From Marinobacter sp. S0848L (GTDB lineage Bacteria > Pseudomonadota > Gammaproteobacteria > Pseudomonadales > Oleiphilaceae): a stretch of DNA of 64,000 bases. The notes beneath the pieces are model-generated. The model had not been told where the DNA came from. It saw nothing but the letters and a program-made list of their open reading frames with translations, and did not search any database. Below, piece by piece: positions 28,908-39,731 of this stretch. The DNA lies in contig NZ_JALKAQ010000001.1 of the NCBI RefSeq assembly GCF_023016065.1, positions 372,001 through 436,000 on the forward strand, read 5' to 3'. Position 1 is the first letter of the stretch, and every line of letters begins with the position of its first letter. Both the position numbers and the translations under genes were made by a program.

Positions 28908-29630
28908 ATGCCTGATTTTATTGCCGATTGGCTGAGTTCCAACGAAATTTTCACCGCTATGACGCTGATGGAATACTGGGACGGGCTGGTTACTACCGTG
29001 CACCTGGTGTTTTTGTCTTTGGTCATTGGGCTGATTGTGGCGGTGCCTTTGGCAATTCTTCGTACGGTGAAGAATCCGTTTGTTTCTGGCCCTATCTGGC
29101 TGTACACCTATTTGTTCCGGGGTACGCCGTTGCTGATTCAGCTGTATATTATTTACTACGGTGTGGCGCAGATTCCGGGTATTCAGGAAACGTTTTGGTG
29201 GGAAATTTTCAAGGAGCCGCTTTACCCTGCTCTGCTGGCGTTTACGTTGAATACGGCGGCCTATACCACTGAGATTATTCGCGGTGCCATTATGTCTACG
29301 CCGAATGGCGAGATTGAGGCGGCGAAGGCATACGGTATGAATTGGTTCCTGCGGATGCGTCGGATTATTCTGCCGAGCGCGGCGCGCCGGGCGGTGCAGG
29401 CGTATTCGAATGAGGTTATCTTTATGCTTCATGCGAGTGCGATTGCGAGTATCGTGACGATTGTGGATCTTACCGGGGCGGCGCGGAATATTTACTCGCG
29501 GTTTTATGCGCCGTTTGATGCGTTTATTTTTGTGGCGCTGATTTATTTGGTTTTGACGTTCATTCTGGTTTTCGTGTTTCGTAAACTGGAAAATCATTTG
29601 TTGCGGCATCAGCGGCCGGCCAATTCCTGA
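28908..29630 (+). CDS. aotM: Arginine/ornithine ABC transporter permease
   Basis: 240 residues, an HisM/AotM-type permease that pairs with AotQ. Features: YTYLFRGTPLLIQLYIIYYG, TTEIIRGAIMSTPNGEIEAAKAYGM (EAA loop) and EVIFMLHASAIASIVTIVDLTGAARN. A long inverted-repeat element starts 21 bases after the stop, separating the transporter from astE. Confidence 0.9.
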   Translation: MPDFIADWLSSNEIFTAMTLMEYWDGLVTTVHLVFLSLVIGLIVAVPLAILRTVKNPFVSGPIWLYTYLFRGTPLLIQLYIIYYGVAQIPGIQETFWWEIFKEPLYPALLAFTLNTAAYTTEIIRGAIMSTPNGEIEAAKAYGMNWFLRMRRIILPSAARRAVQAYSNEVIFMLHASAIASIVTIVDLTGAARNIYSRFYAPFDAFIFVALIYLVLTFILVFVFRKLENHLLRHQRPANS

Positions 29631-29650
29631 TTCTTTGAGTATTGGTGCAA

Positions 29651-29764
29651 GGCTAGGTGTCGGGGTGGTCTTGCCGAGAACCGCTACGAGCACATCCATG
29701 TGCGCTTCTCTCAGGCCATCCTTGGCCTTCGACATTCTCGGCAAGACCACCCCGACACCTAGCC
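29651..29764 (-). repeat. Long hairpin element, class A copy 1 (conserved 54-nt loop, unique arms)
   Basis: The arms at 29651-29680 and 29735-29764 are perfect 30-bp reverse complements. The 54-nt loop, read on the minus strand, matches the loop of the element at 63324-63435 at 47 of 54 positions. Inside the loop are two small hairpins: GCACAT/ATGTGC (29690-29703) and AGGCC/GGCCT (29713-29728). The arms share no alignment with the other copy's arms. It lies between aotM and astE on the same strand and could affect termination or RNA processing. It has no terminal direct repeats that I can see and no transposase. Reading its core as protein gives an EAHMDVLVA peptide, which I regard as non-coding. 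Confidence 0.88.
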
Positions 29765-29834
29765 CCGAACCTGTTTCTGGGCCCTAAGTTCGGCCCGCTC
29801 CGGTAATCAAAAAAGCTATACGGGAGAGGGATTC

Positions 29835-30884
29835 ATGAACACACTCGCACACCTTTTCGACACTTCTCCCAACTGGCTTTCGCACACCCTTTCTCACACG
29901 TCTTCTGTTCTTCCTGAAACCACGACGCAACTTGCCGACGGCACCCACATTGCCCGAATCGCCAACGGCGTGCTTTGGTTAACTCCGCCCGCTGACCGAG
30001 AGAACCCGAACCGCGAGGCACTGATCGTTTCGGCGGGGGTTCATGGCAACGAGACGGCACCGATTGAGGTGCTGAACGGACTGGTGTCGGAGTTGTTGGC
30101 GGGGGCGTGGCCGCAGGCTTGTCCGCTGCTACTGATACTCGGCAATCCGCCCGCCATGGCCGCCGGAACGCGGTTTTTGAATGTGAACATGAACCGCTTG
30201 TTTAACGGGGCCCATGGGAAGACCGAGTATGCGGGTCTGCCGGAAGCTGAACGGGCCCGGTTTATTGAAGAGGTCTGCCGGGAATTTGCGGCGAAGCACT
30301 CCGGCTTAGCGTTGAGTCATTACGATTTGCACACGGCGATTCGGCCGTCGGAGCAGGAGCGGTTTGCGCTGTATCCGTTTGTGCCGGGGCGTTTAGTTCC
30401 GTCGGCACAGTGTGCGTTTTTGTTGGAGGCGGAGGTGGGAGCGCTGCTGCTGCAGCATAAAGAGTCCACGGTGTTTTCTTCGTTTTCATCCAGTCAACTG
30501 AACGCTGAAAGTTTTACCGTTGAACTGGGGAAGGTTCGGCCGTTTGGTCAGAATGATTTGCAGCGTTTTAGCGGTATTGAGCAGGCGTTGCGGCGGCGGT
30601 TTTTTGGGGCACCCGCGCCACGGGCTCAGACCCCAGAAGATCTGACGGTGTTTGAGGTGGTGCATGAGGTCCTGAATACCGGGCCGGGGTTTCGGTTTCA
30701 TGTGCCGGATGATGTGTCGAATTTTACCTTATACCCGCCGGGCACGGTGATTTGGGAAGATGGTGAGAGCTGTTACCGCGTCGGCGCTGAGCCTGAAGCG
30801 ATTGTATTTCCGAATCGAGAGGTGCCGGTGGGGCAGCGGGTTGGCTTGATGGTTAGAGCGAGAAGTAAGTCTCAGGCAGGGTAG
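29835..30884 (+). CDS. astE: Succinylglutamate desuccinylase
   Basis: 349 residues, AstE/aspartoacylase family. It releases succinate from N-succinylglutamate, giving glutamate, the last step of the arginine succinyltransferase pathway. Zinc ligands His70 and Glu73 (GVHGNETAP) and His166 (YDLHTAIR); the catalytic Glu230 in FTVELGKVRPFG. A strong GGGAGAGGG site precedes the ATG. It is downstream of aotPJQM on the same strand but separated by the long hairpin. The astC, astA and astB genes lie 5 kb away on the other strand; astD is absent from the window. Confidence 0.93.
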   Translation: MNTLAHLFDTSPNWLSHTLSHTSSVLPETTTQLADGTHIARIANGVLWLTPPADRENPNREALIVSAGVHGNETAPIEVLNGLVSELLAGAWPQACPLLLILGNPPAMAAGTRFLNVNMNRLFNGAHGKTEYAGLPEAERARFIEEVCREFAAKHSGLALSHYDLHTAIRPSEQERFALYPFVPGRLVPSAQCAFLLEAEVGALLLQHKESTVFSSFSSSQLNAESFTVELGKVRPFGQNDLQRFSGIEQALRRRFFGAPAPRAQTPEDLTVFEVVHEVLNTGPGFRFHVPDDVSNFTLYPPGTVIWEDGESCYRVGAEPEAIVFPNREVPVGQRVGLMVRARSKSQAG

Positions 30885-30909
30885 TAAATCACCACCCTGC
30901 CTGAGTTCG

Positions 30910-33900
30910 TTATGCCGGGGCGTTTTCGGGCTCGGCCACCGGTAGTTTGATGAGCTTGGTACACACCGCCGGGATCACCAGCAACGTCAGCACGGTGGAG
31001 GCCAGCAAGCCCGAGATAATGGCCCACGCCATAGGTGGCCACAGTGTCGAGCTGGAAAGCGCCAATGGCAACAGCCCCGCTACCGTGGTGGCGGTGGTTA
31101 GCAGGATGGGCCGGGTTCGGCGCTCTACTGCGGTTCGTACGGCATCTCGAATCGCCCTGCCCTTTTCCAGTTCACGGTCCATTACGTCCAGCAGTACGAT
31201 GGCGTTGTTCACCACAATGCCAACCAGCGCGATAACCCCTAACAACGACTGGAAGCCGAAGGGCGAACCAGACAACACCAACCCGGGGAATATGCCCACG
31301 GTTGCCAAAGGCACAGTCAGCAATATGATGCCCACACGGCGGAACGAGTTGAACTGCAACAGCAGGAAGAACAGCAACAACAGCATGCCAATGGGTGCCG
31401 CCGTCAGTAGCGCGCTGTTGGCATCGTTCGAGCCTTCGGCATCGCCGCCCATTTCCAACCGCGTTCCGGGAGGTAGCGGGTTATCGTCCAGCGCGGCGTT
31501 CAGTCCGTCCAGTGCCTGGCTGAAGCTGTAGCCTTTTTCCAGGTTGGCGGTTACCGCGTTCACTCGCACCCCGTTACGCAGGTATCGGGCCGCTGGCTCC
31601 CAAGTGGTTTCAACCGTTGCCACGGCCGACAGCGGAATGGCATCGCCGCGGTTGTTGTAGATGTTGACCGACAGCAAACGCGACAACGACAACAAGGTGC
31701 CCTCCCGTGAGCGAAGCACGATGGGAATCGGGTCTTCTTCCTGGCGATAGCGTTCCGCCATGGCACCGAAGCTCTGTCCGTAAAGGCTTTGTGCAACGTC
31801 TGCACGGGTCAGGCCATAACGGGCCGCGGTGGCATCATCCACATTGATGGCGATGCTGGGCACGCCGATATCGAGGTCGTGGCGAACGTCTACCGTGCCT
31901 TCCACATCTCGAAGGATTGAAAAGATCTGCTCGGTTGCCAAAACCCGGGCATCGTCATCCGCATGGTAGACACGGACTTCGACCGGTGCAGTGCGTGGTG
32001 GCCCCTGCCCCAGAATGCCGACAGAGATATCCAGTTCCGGCAGGTTTTGGGCAACCTCTTTGCGAATCTTTCGAACCAGATCGGTGGTGTCGGCCAAGGT
32101 CGGCGTTCGCACCACCAAACGGGCCCGGTTCGGTGATTGCGGAGCACGCTGCAGGTTGTAGTAGAAGCTTGGGCCGGTAAAGCCGACAAAGCGGTGGACT
32201 TCCAGCGCTTCGGGCTGGGTGCGGATGGCCCGCTCCAGGTTCTCGGCAACTTCGGCAGTACGGGCTTGGTCAGTGCCTTCCGGCATGTACATTTCCACAA
32301 TCACCCGGGGCCGGTCGGCGTTCGGAAAGAACTGCTGCGCCATGAACGGTGTCAAACCCACGCTGATGGTAACGAGCACTGCACCCAAAACGATCAGCTT
32401 GCTCGGATGCCGGTAAACCAGCCCCCCAAGCAGGCGCGCGAACCCAACCAGTCGATCTTCGCCCACGTTATTGCGGGCTTTTAGAAAGCGCACCGCCAAT
32501 AACGGAACCGCCGAGATCGCCAGCAGGTAGCTCACCGACAACGTCAGCATGATCATAACGGGAACGCCGCGGGTAAAATCGGCGGCACCGCCTTTGGCCA
32601 TGAGCAGCGGAGCGAAGGCCGCCAGCGTCGTTCCGGTGGAGGCGCCAAGCGGCCCCGCCAGTTCACCAACCGCTTTTTTCAGAGCATCCAGCCTGCGCAT
32701 ACCAGCATCCAGATACCCCTGAATGCTTTCCACAATCACGATGGCGTTGTCGATGAGAATACCGAGCGAAATCACCATGCCAATCACGGCAATCTGGTGC
32801 AGCACGCCACCGCCGAGGTCGTAAAGCCCCACGCTGATCATCGCCACCATCGGCAGGATTGAGGCCACCAGCAGGCCCATGCGGATACCCATGCCGGTAA
32901 ACACCACTGCTACGATAATCAGTACCGAGAACACCAGGCTCCACGCCAGATTATCCAACCGGTCAGACACCTTGTCAGGCTGGAAGAACATTTCCCTCAG
33001 CTCGTAGGGCTCGAAGTCCGAACGAACCTCATTTAGCCTGTTGCGGATTCGCTCACCAAAGCGAATGGCATCGGTGTTGCCTTCCTCCATGATGAGGGAT
33101 ACCAACACGACAGGCTCGCCATCAAACCAGGTTTCCGGCTGGCGCGGTTCAACTGGCCCGCGCCATACCTCTGCAGCCGCGGCCAAAGGGACCTGTGAGC
33201 CATCGGGCAGTTCGATGGGTGTGGCGCGAATGGCTTCAATGTCGCTGAATTCGGAGTTGGGCAAGACAGACAAGCGTTTGCCATCCACCACCACAAAACC
33301 ACCGGGTGTGGTCTGGTTACGCTGAGACAGAGTTTGCAGCACTCGCTGTGGCGAAATGCCTAGCCGGAACAGTGCTGCGTCGTCTAAGGCCAGCGTGATT
33401 TGCTCATCCACATCGCCTTCAAGCTCGATGCGCGAAACTCCCGGAATGTCCGAGAGATTCTGCTTCAGGCGTTCCGCCGCTTTCGACAGTTCCGTAATCG
33501 AGGGCGATCCGCCGACCGCCAGCACCACCGCCGGGATATCAATCAGCCGATCGTCCAGGCTCATCTGCCCCACGCCATCGGGGAAATCCTGTTTAGCGCG
33601 CTCCATCGCCTGGCGCACCCGGTCCCACGCGGCATCGGTGTCGTAGATCCGATCCAGCAGCTTGATTCTGGCCAAAGCCACACCGGTGCGGGCGGTGCCT
33701 TGGCTGAAATCGACTTCTTCAACCTGCCTCAGTTCATCGGTCAGGGGCCGTAACACCAGCCGTTCAACCGCTTCGGCACTGGCACCCGGGTAATTCACCG
33801 AAATCATGCCAGCGCGGTATGGAAATGAGGGGTCTTCCTGCCGGGGCATGGTGCTATAAGCCGCAATCCCCAGCAGGCAAAGCATGGTGACCACCATGCC

Positions 33901-33936
33901 CAGCAATCGTTGATAGTTGAGAAGACTGCGCGTCAT
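30910..33936 (-). CDS. RND-family efflux pump inner-membrane transporter
   Basis: 1008 residues, AcrB/HAE1-like: twelve transmembrane helices and two large periplasmic loops. The N-terminus is MTRSLLNYQRLLGMVVTMLCLLG; VNYPGASAEAVERLVLRPL is a typical porter-domain start. Transmembrane helix 4 reads LGILIDNAIVIVE, with a single Asp where AcrB has the Asp407-Asp408 pair, as in several HAE1 relatives. The start overlaps the stop of the adaptor gene (TAATG). Substrate unknown. No outer-membrane factor gene is adjacent. Confidence 0.93.
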   Translation of the reverse strand: MTRSLLNYQRLLGMVVTMLCLLGIAAYSTMPRQEDPSFPYRAGMISVNYPGASAEAVERLVLRPLTDELRQVEEVDFSQGTARTGVALARIKLLDRIYDTDAAWDRVRQAMERAKQDFPDGVGQMSLDDRLIDIPAVVLAVGGSPSITELSKAAERLKQNLSDIPGVSRIELEGDVDEQITLALDDAALFRLGISPQRVLQTLSQRNQTTPGGFVVVDGKRLSVLPNSEFSDIEAIRATPIELPDGSQVPLAAAAEVWRGPVEPRQPETWFDGEPVVLVSLIMEEGNTDAIRFGERIRNRLNEVRSDFEPYELREMFFQPDKVSDRLDNLAWSLVFSVLIIVAVVFTGMGIRMGLLVASILPMVAMISVGLYDLGGGVLHQIAVIGMVISLGILIDNAIVIVESIQGYLDAGMRRLDALKKAVGELAGPLGASTGTTLAAFAPLLMAKGGAADFTRGVPVMIMLTLSVSYLLAISAVPLLAVRFLKARNNVGEDRLVGFARLLGGLVYRHPSKLIVLGAVLVTISVGLTPFMAQQFFPNADRPRVIVEMYMPEGTDQARTAEVAENLERAIRTQPEALEVHRFVGFTGPSFYYNLQRAPQSPNRARLVVRTPTLADTTDLVRKIRKEVAQNLPELDISVGILGQGPPRTAPVEVRVYHADDDARVLATEQIFSILRDVEGTVDVRHDLDIGVPSIAINVDDATAARYGLTRADVAQSLYGQSFGAMAERYRQEEDPIPIVLRSREGTLLSLSRLLSVNIYNNRGDAIPLSAVATVETTWEPAARYLRNGVRVNAVTANLEKGYSFSQALDGLNAALDDNPLPPGTRLEMGGDAEGSNDANSALLTAAPIGMLLLLFFLLLQFNSFRRVGIILLTVPLATVGIFPGLVLSGSPFGFQSLLGVIALVGIVVNNAIVLLDVMDRELEKGRAIRDAVRTAVERRTRPILLTTATTVAGLLPLALSSSTLWPPMAWAIISGLLASTVLTLLVIPAVCTKLIKLPVAEPENAPA

Positions 33937-35021
33937 TAGCGCACCTCCACGGTGTCGCCGTCCACCAAACGTGTCATACCGGCATAAACCACCTGATCAC
34001 CGGGCTGAAGTTCGCCGGGATGCACCATGACTCGTTCACCGATCACCCGATCCACTTTCACCGGCACCCGGTGCGCTACATCGTCGCTGACCCGATATAC
34101 GCTGGTACCGGTGGCATCGCGCACCACCGCCAGCATGGGCACGGTTACCGCCGATTCCCGAACCGGCGTAACGCCTACTTCAACAGGTTCACCGGATGAC
34201 AATGAATTCGCGGGTAAGCTGACCAGTACAGGATGCAACTCACCCCGAATGGAACTGCCTTGGGCGATTTCAATCACGGTTCCAGTCTCGGGAACCCGGT
34301 TGCGGTCCTGAACCTGCCAGACCGGCAATTCCATACCCACACGCACATGGCTCAGCAGATGCGCCGGCACGCGTATTTCCACTTCGCGCCCCAACGGGGA
34401 TGACAAACGCATTACCGGCTGCCCGGCAGACACAAACTCGTCGCGCTCAACCAGTAACGCTTCCACCTGCCCGGCGAACGGGGCTTTCAACACGCTTTCT
34501 TCAAGCAAATGGGTGGCTTCAGACAACGCCGCTTCGGCGGTGGCCATGCTGGCACGCAGCGAATCCCGGCGCGCAGCGATTTGTTCCAGATTCTGCTCGG
34601 ATACCACTCCGCGTTTATGCAAACGTGCCGAGCGTTCCCACTCGCGCTGAGCCTGATTGAACTGAGTTTTCAGCTCTTGCAGCTTGGCTTTGGCAGAGTC
34701 CTGAGCCGGTTGCAGCGCCGGGTTGTACAGCTTGGCCAAGGTATCACCGGGTTTCACCATCTGGCCCAGTTCTACCGGTCTCTCTTTCAGCGTTCCGCTC
34801 ACCTGAAAGGTCAAGGTCGCACGCTGGGCTGCACGAACAATGCCGGAAAAACGCAGTGGAATTTCCTCCGCCTGACCACCAGTGACTTCAGCAACACGAA
34901 CCGATACCACTCCTGAGGTTTCTGCCGCTTCGCTGCTCCCGCCACGACACCCCGTTAACGACAGCATCACGAGCACGAAGGTAATAACGGTAAATGGGAG
35001 AGATCGTTTTATGGGAGACAT
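33936..35021 (-). CDS. RND efflux periplasmic adaptor (membrane fusion protein)
   Basis: 361 residues. The lipobox LSLTGC puts a lipidated Cys at about residue 25. The adaptor layout follows: a lipoyl half (GIVRAAQRATLTFQVSGTLKERPVELGQMVKPGDTLAKL), an alpha hairpin (about 110-180), the second lipoyl half (LKAPFAGQVEALLVERDEFVSAGQPVMRLS) and beta-barrel domains. It bridges the inner-membrane pump to an outer-membrane channel. It is divergent from the tetR gene, with palindromes between. Confidence 0.92.
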   Translation of the reverse strand: MSPIKRSLPFTVITFVLVMLSLTGCRGGSSEAAETSGVVSVRVAEVTGGQAEEIPLRFSGIVRAAQRATLTFQVSGTLKERPVELGQMVKPGDTLAKLYNPALQPAQDSAKAKLQELKTQFNQAQREWERSARLHKRGVVSEQNLEQIAARRDSLRASMATAEAALSEATHLLEESVLKAPFAGQVEALLVERDEFVSAGQPVMRLSSPLGREVEIRVPAHLLSHVRVGMELPVWQVQDRNRVPETGTVIEIAQGSSIRGELHPVLVSLPANSLSSGEPVEVGVTPVRESAVTVPMLAVVRDATGTSVYRVSDDVAHRVPVKVDRVIGERVMVHPGELQPGDQVVYAGMTRLVDGDTVEVR

Positions 35022-35097
35022 GAACAGACAGCCCCTTTCCCTGAATGGTTAGTGGTGGACGTGCCAATCCATGTGTTACAAGCCGCCCTATTATCAC

Positions 35098-35128
35098 GAC
35101 ATAATGTCATTCTTTGACAATTTGTCAA
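35098..35128. promoter_or_regulatory. Candidate TetR operators between adaptor and tetR genes
   Basis: Two palindromes: GACATAATGTC (35098-35108, 5-bp arms) and TTGACAATTTGTCAA (35114-35128, 7-bp arms, one central base). Their centres are 18 bases apart (35103 and 35121), in the divergent promoter region 60-90 bases before tetR and 77-107 bases before the adaptor gene. TTGACA could also serve as a -35 box. TetR-type regulators typically bind such sites and repress both directions. Confidence 0.65.
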
Positions 35129-35187
35129 TAATAGGTTTTCATCGATACTTAGCCACCGCACAGCCAGCCCCGAGGAAACTGTTAGCC

Positions 35188-35808
35188 ATGAATGAGCCGT
35201 TGAAATCACGCCGGGAAAAAGAAAAACAGGCACGATACAACGCCATACTGGATGCGGCTGAAACCGTTTTCTCCGATAAAGGCTACGACCGCACGTCGAT
35301 GGACGACATTGCCCGCACCGCCAACCTGAGCCGGGCACTGTTGTACGTGTATTTCAAAGATAAAGCGGCTATCCAGATGGGGATCATGCAGCGGGCGGGG
35401 CAAAATCTGGTGGAGCGTTTTAAAGCTTCCCATTGCCCCAATGACACCGGGATAGCGCAGATTCGCGCTATGGGTGAGGCTTATTACCAATTCTACCGGG
35501 AAGAGCCTGAATACTTCGCCGCGCTCACCAAAGCATCCACCGTGATTGCCGATGTGGACGAAAAACAGGCCTGCGAAATGTTTGGCTCCCGGGACGAGCT
35601 GATCGGCTTGATGGTCGCCGCCCTGCAGAAAGGACTCGAAGACGGCACCATGAGCAAAGACCGGATCACTGACCCCACGCAGACTGCACTGTATTTGCGC
35701 GGCGCCTTACACGGCGTGATCATGCTCTGTGAAGGCGAAAGCATGCCCTCGGATGCGTTGATCCAACACACCATGGACATGCTCTCCCACTCGATCGAAA
35801 CTCCGTAA
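35188..35808 (+). CDS. TetR-family regulator of the RND pump
   Basis: 206 residues from the ATG at MNEPLKSRREKEKQARYNAIL; a start 39 codons upstream would translate the operator region and is rejected. The TetR helix-turn-helix is plain: ILDAAETVFSDKGYDRTSMDDIARTANLSRALLYVYFKDK. The C-terminal ligand domain has YYQFYREEPEYFAAL. Its divergent position beside the adaptor-pump genes makes it their likely repressor. The ligand is unknown. It ends 10 bases before convergent astB. Confidence 0.9.
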   Translation: MNEPLKSRREKEKQARYNAILDAAETVFSDKGYDRTSMDDIARTANLSRALLYVYFKDKAAIQMGIMQRAGQNLVERFKASHCPNDTGIAQIRAMGEAYYQFYREEPEYFAALTKASTVIADVDEKQACEMFGSRDELIGLMVAALQKGLEDGTMSKDRITDPTQTALYLRGALHGVIMLCEGESMPSDALIQHTMDMLSHSIETP

Positions 35809-35818
35809 GCGGTTTCTT

Positions 35819-37159
35819 CTAACGCTGAAAATCGTAAATCGGGCCGAGCTGCAAAATACCGGTAAGCTCATCGAGTGCCTGTCGGACTTCATTCAGCAAT
35901 TTCGGGTCCGCCAGGTCTTGCTGAACGAGCCGGTCACGATAATGGGTTTCCACCCAGGTGGTCAGCCGCTGGTAGAGCTCATCGGTCAGGATAACCCCCT
36001 GATTAACGGCGTGGCGCTCCTCGTCGTTCAGCACCACACGCAAACGAAGGCAAGCAGGCCCGCCGCCGTTGCGCATGGATTGCTTCACATCCATCACTTC
36101 AACCGACGTAATCGGACCATCCGAGGCCACCAGCTCATCCAGGTACCGGCTGACCGAAGCAACCTCCCGACATTCGCCCGGCACAACCAGCAGCATGCCG
36201 TCTGGTCCGTTCAACAATTGGCTATTGAATAGATAAGAAGACACCGCATCTTCCAGGGGCACCTGCGCTGCCGTCACTTTGATCGCTTCCAGTTCCGCAC
36301 CGTGTAAGCGTTCACGAATTTCAGCCAGCACCCGTGCTTCGTCCAGAAACGCCAACTCGTGGTAGAGCAGGCAATTGCCATTACCCACCGCAATCACATC
36401 GTTATGGAACACGCCGGCATCAATGGCTGCTGGATTTTGCTGGGCGAACACCGTGTTCCTGCCCGACAATCCGTGCAACCGCGCAATAGCCTGAGAGGCT
36501 TCCAGAGTTTGGCGTGCCGGGTACTTTCTCGGCGCTGAGGCTTGTTGGTTGAAAGCTTCCTGTCCGTATACGAAAAGTTCAACGCCCGGCTCTCCGTAAT
36601 GGCTGCAGAGGCGGGTATGATTGGCGGCACCTTCGTCACCAAAGTGGCTGACCGAAGGCAACGCTGGATGATGCACAAAATACTGCTCATCGCAGAAGAT
36701 GGCTTTCAGGGCTCGCCCGGTAACCACGTGTTCGATGGAGCGGTGGAACTTCGCACTAAGGTTGGCCGGCGTGAAATGAACCCGGTGATCGGCGGCATCA
36801 GCACTGGGCGACACCGTCGCCGCGTTCGCGGTCCACATAGTGGAAGCCGACGACACCGCCGCCAGAACCGCCGGCGCGTGTTTTGCGGCGCTCTGCAGGA
36901 CCTGCTCATCACTGCCATCAAACCCCAGGGCACGCAACGTCGGTAAATGGGGCCGCTCGTGCGGCGGCAGAACACCTTGCGTGTAGCCGCGATCCGCCAG
37001 TGCTTTCATTTTCGCCAAGCCCTGCAGGGCCGCCTGCTTTGGGTTGGATTCAGCATTCACATTCGACTTGGATGCGACGTTCCCCCACGACAAGCCAGCG
37101 TAGTTATGGGTTGGGCCCACCAGCCCATCAAAATTCGACTCAACTGCGTGTTTTGTCAT
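35819..37159 (-). CDS. astB: N-succinylarginine dihydrolase
   Basis: 446 residues, full length. It hydrolyses N2-succinylarginine to succinylornithine, CO2 and two ammonia. The N-terminus [21 protein letters not shown] is invariant in AstB; the catalytic His is in [13 protein letters not shown] and the catalytic Cys370 in [11 protein letters not shown]. Its start overlaps the end of astA by 20 bases, so the order astC-astA-astB is a tight operon on the minus strand. Confidence 0.96.
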   Translation of the reverse strand: MTKHAVESNFDGLVGPTHNYAGLSWGNVASKSNVNAESNPKQAALQGLAKMKALADRGYTQGVLPPHERPHLPTLRALGFDGSDEQVLQSAAKHAPAVLAAVSSASTMWTANAATVSPSADAADHRVHFTPANLSAKFHRSIEHVVTGRALKAIFCDEQYFVHHPALPSVSHFGDEGAANHTRLCSHYGEPGVELFVYGQEAFNQQASAPRKYPARQTLEASQAIARLHGLSGRNTVFAQQNPAAIDAGVFHNDVIAVGNGNCLLYHELAFLDEARVLAEIRERLHGAELEAIKVTAAQVPLEDAVSSYLFNSQLLNGPDGMLLVVPGECREVASVSRYLDELVASDGPITSVEVMDVKQSMRNGGGPACLRLRVVLNDEERHAVNQGVILTDELYQRLTTWVETHYRDRLVQQDLADPKLLNEVRQALDELTGILQLGPIYDFQR

Positions 37160-38237
37160 CGTTTAGCCCTATCGAGTCTTCCAAGTGAATCGGCGAAAGG
37201 CCGCCGTCTTTCAGGGGAGCCAGGCGAACGGTGTTACCACTTTTCAGGTGCAAAGCGTCCGCCATCGCCCGGGGTATCGTGACGGTATCCTGCCCGACAC
37301 AGCTCATCGGCAAAGTCGTGAGCCGGAAGTCATCGAATGAGCGGTTAGACACCATCACCCTGTGTTCGGCCGGAACATCGAGCTCTACAGGTGAGTCACC
37401 CACAACCACCTCACGGTTCAACGAGTCCCGAACCGTTCGTATGGTGTGCACAAACGCTTCGACTACCGGGCCACCGTCAAAGATATCCACCAGGCCATTA
37501 AAGTTAAAACCTTCGGCTTCCAGCATTTTCAGTGCCGGACGGGTGTTGTCGTGCACCTGACCTATCACCTCCCGGGCCGAATCCGGTAACAGCGACAGAT
37601 AAATGGGATACTGCGGCATCAACTCGGCAATGAAGGACTTATTCCCCAACCCGGACAAGCGATCGGCTTCGGCGAACTCCATATCGAAGAACTTGCTGCC
37701 CAAGGCGTTCCAAAGCGGGCTTTGCCCATCCTGGTCAGACACGCCGCGCATTTCCGCAAACACTTTATCGGAAAAGAATTCGCGAAAATCGTCCAGAAAC
37801 ATAAAACGACTGCGAGACAGCAACAAACCATTGCCGCCCCCTTTGTAGCCATCGGCCAGCAACAGTGAGCAGATTTCCGTGGTGTCGGTCATGTCACTGG
37901 AAATGTGAAGGGTAGGCGTACGCACATGCACGCCCAATTCGCGGGACGCGTTAACGGTCAGGCTCAGGCGGTAGTTATAGAACACTTCATCAAGCCCAAC
38001 CCGAGCCTCGATGCCGCTGATGCCCACCACCCGTTGCGCTTCGGTATCTTCGAGCGCAAACAAATACAGAGCCTCTTCCGGCTGGCATTGCTTGCTGAAC
38101 GAATTCGCCGCCCAATCGATTTTACGTTGAAGCAATTCCCGATCAGCCGGCAGGGTCGTTAGCCCTTTGCCGGCGGTTTGAGCCATAGCGTACAGATCTT
38201 CGAGATCCGCTGGTTGCATCGGGCGAACAATCAGCAT
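37140..38237 (-). CDS. astA: Arginine N-succinyltransferase
   Basis: 365 residues, AstA family (GNAT-related). It transfers succinyl from succinyl-CoA to arginine, the first step of the pathway. Key family stretches are [39 protein letters not shown] and [29 protein letters not shown]. It is a single gene, unlike the AruF/AruG pair of pseudomonads. It lies 63 bases downstream of astC and overlaps astB. Confidence 0.95.
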   Translation of the reverse strand: MLIVRPMQPADLEDLYAMAQTAGKGLTTLPADRELLQRKIDWAANSFSKQCQPEEALYLFALEDTEAQRVVGISGIEARVGLDEVFYNYRLSLTVNASRELGVHVRTPTLHISSDMTDTTEICSLLLADGYKGGGNGLLLSRSRFMFLDDFREFFSDKVFAEMRGVSDQDGQSPLWNALGSKFFDMEFAEADRLSGLGNKSFIAELMPQYPIYLSLLPDSAREVIGQVHDNTRPALKMLEAEGFNFNGLVDIFDGGPVVEAFVHTIRTVRDSLNREVVVGDSPVELDVPAEHRVMVSNRSFDDFRLTTLPMSCVGQDTVTIPRAMADALHLKSGNTVRLAPLKDGGLSPIHLEDSIGLNDDKTRS

Positions 38238-38300
38238 ACTGCTCCCTCCCTCTGTTACTGCAGAGTCTGGGCGGCCCTGGCGTCAAGCCACCGGTTTTTA

Positions 38301-39524
<1,224 letters not shown>

Positions 39525-39630
39525 TCAGTGACTCATTACTAAGTGACAGGTTTAATCCACCATAATACGCCTCTGATCGCATAAGAACAGCCCATTGCGA
39601 GACAGTACGATCACCATCCCCCCTCTTGCT

Positions 39631-39644
39631 TAGACGTTCGTCTA
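39631..39644. promoter_or_regulatory. Palindrome TAGACGTTCGTCTA between astC and porin
   Basis: Six-bp arms TAGACG/CGTCTA around TT, 88 bases before the porin start and 116 bases before the divergent astC start. It does not resemble an ArgR box. A dimeric regulator of TetR type would suit, but the identity is unknown. Confidence 0.45.
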
Positions 39645-39731
39645 TCTGATGCAAATATTGTTTGAAATGTGACGCATCCGTTACTAAGTTGAAGTTGGTC
39701 CAACAAAAACAAATATGTGGAGACAACAACA

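Noticed and set aside
29681..29750. A reading frame through the class A core giving an EAHMDVLVA-type peptide, also present at 63353-63406
   Set aside because: The peptide is the translation of the repeated loop; frames differ outside it, no ribosome-binding site is conserved, and the changes between copies fit base pairing better than codons.
28701..29750. A 349-codon minus-strand reading frame
   Set aside because: Antisense to aotM and aotQ, with Arg/Asn/His-rich nonsense composition.
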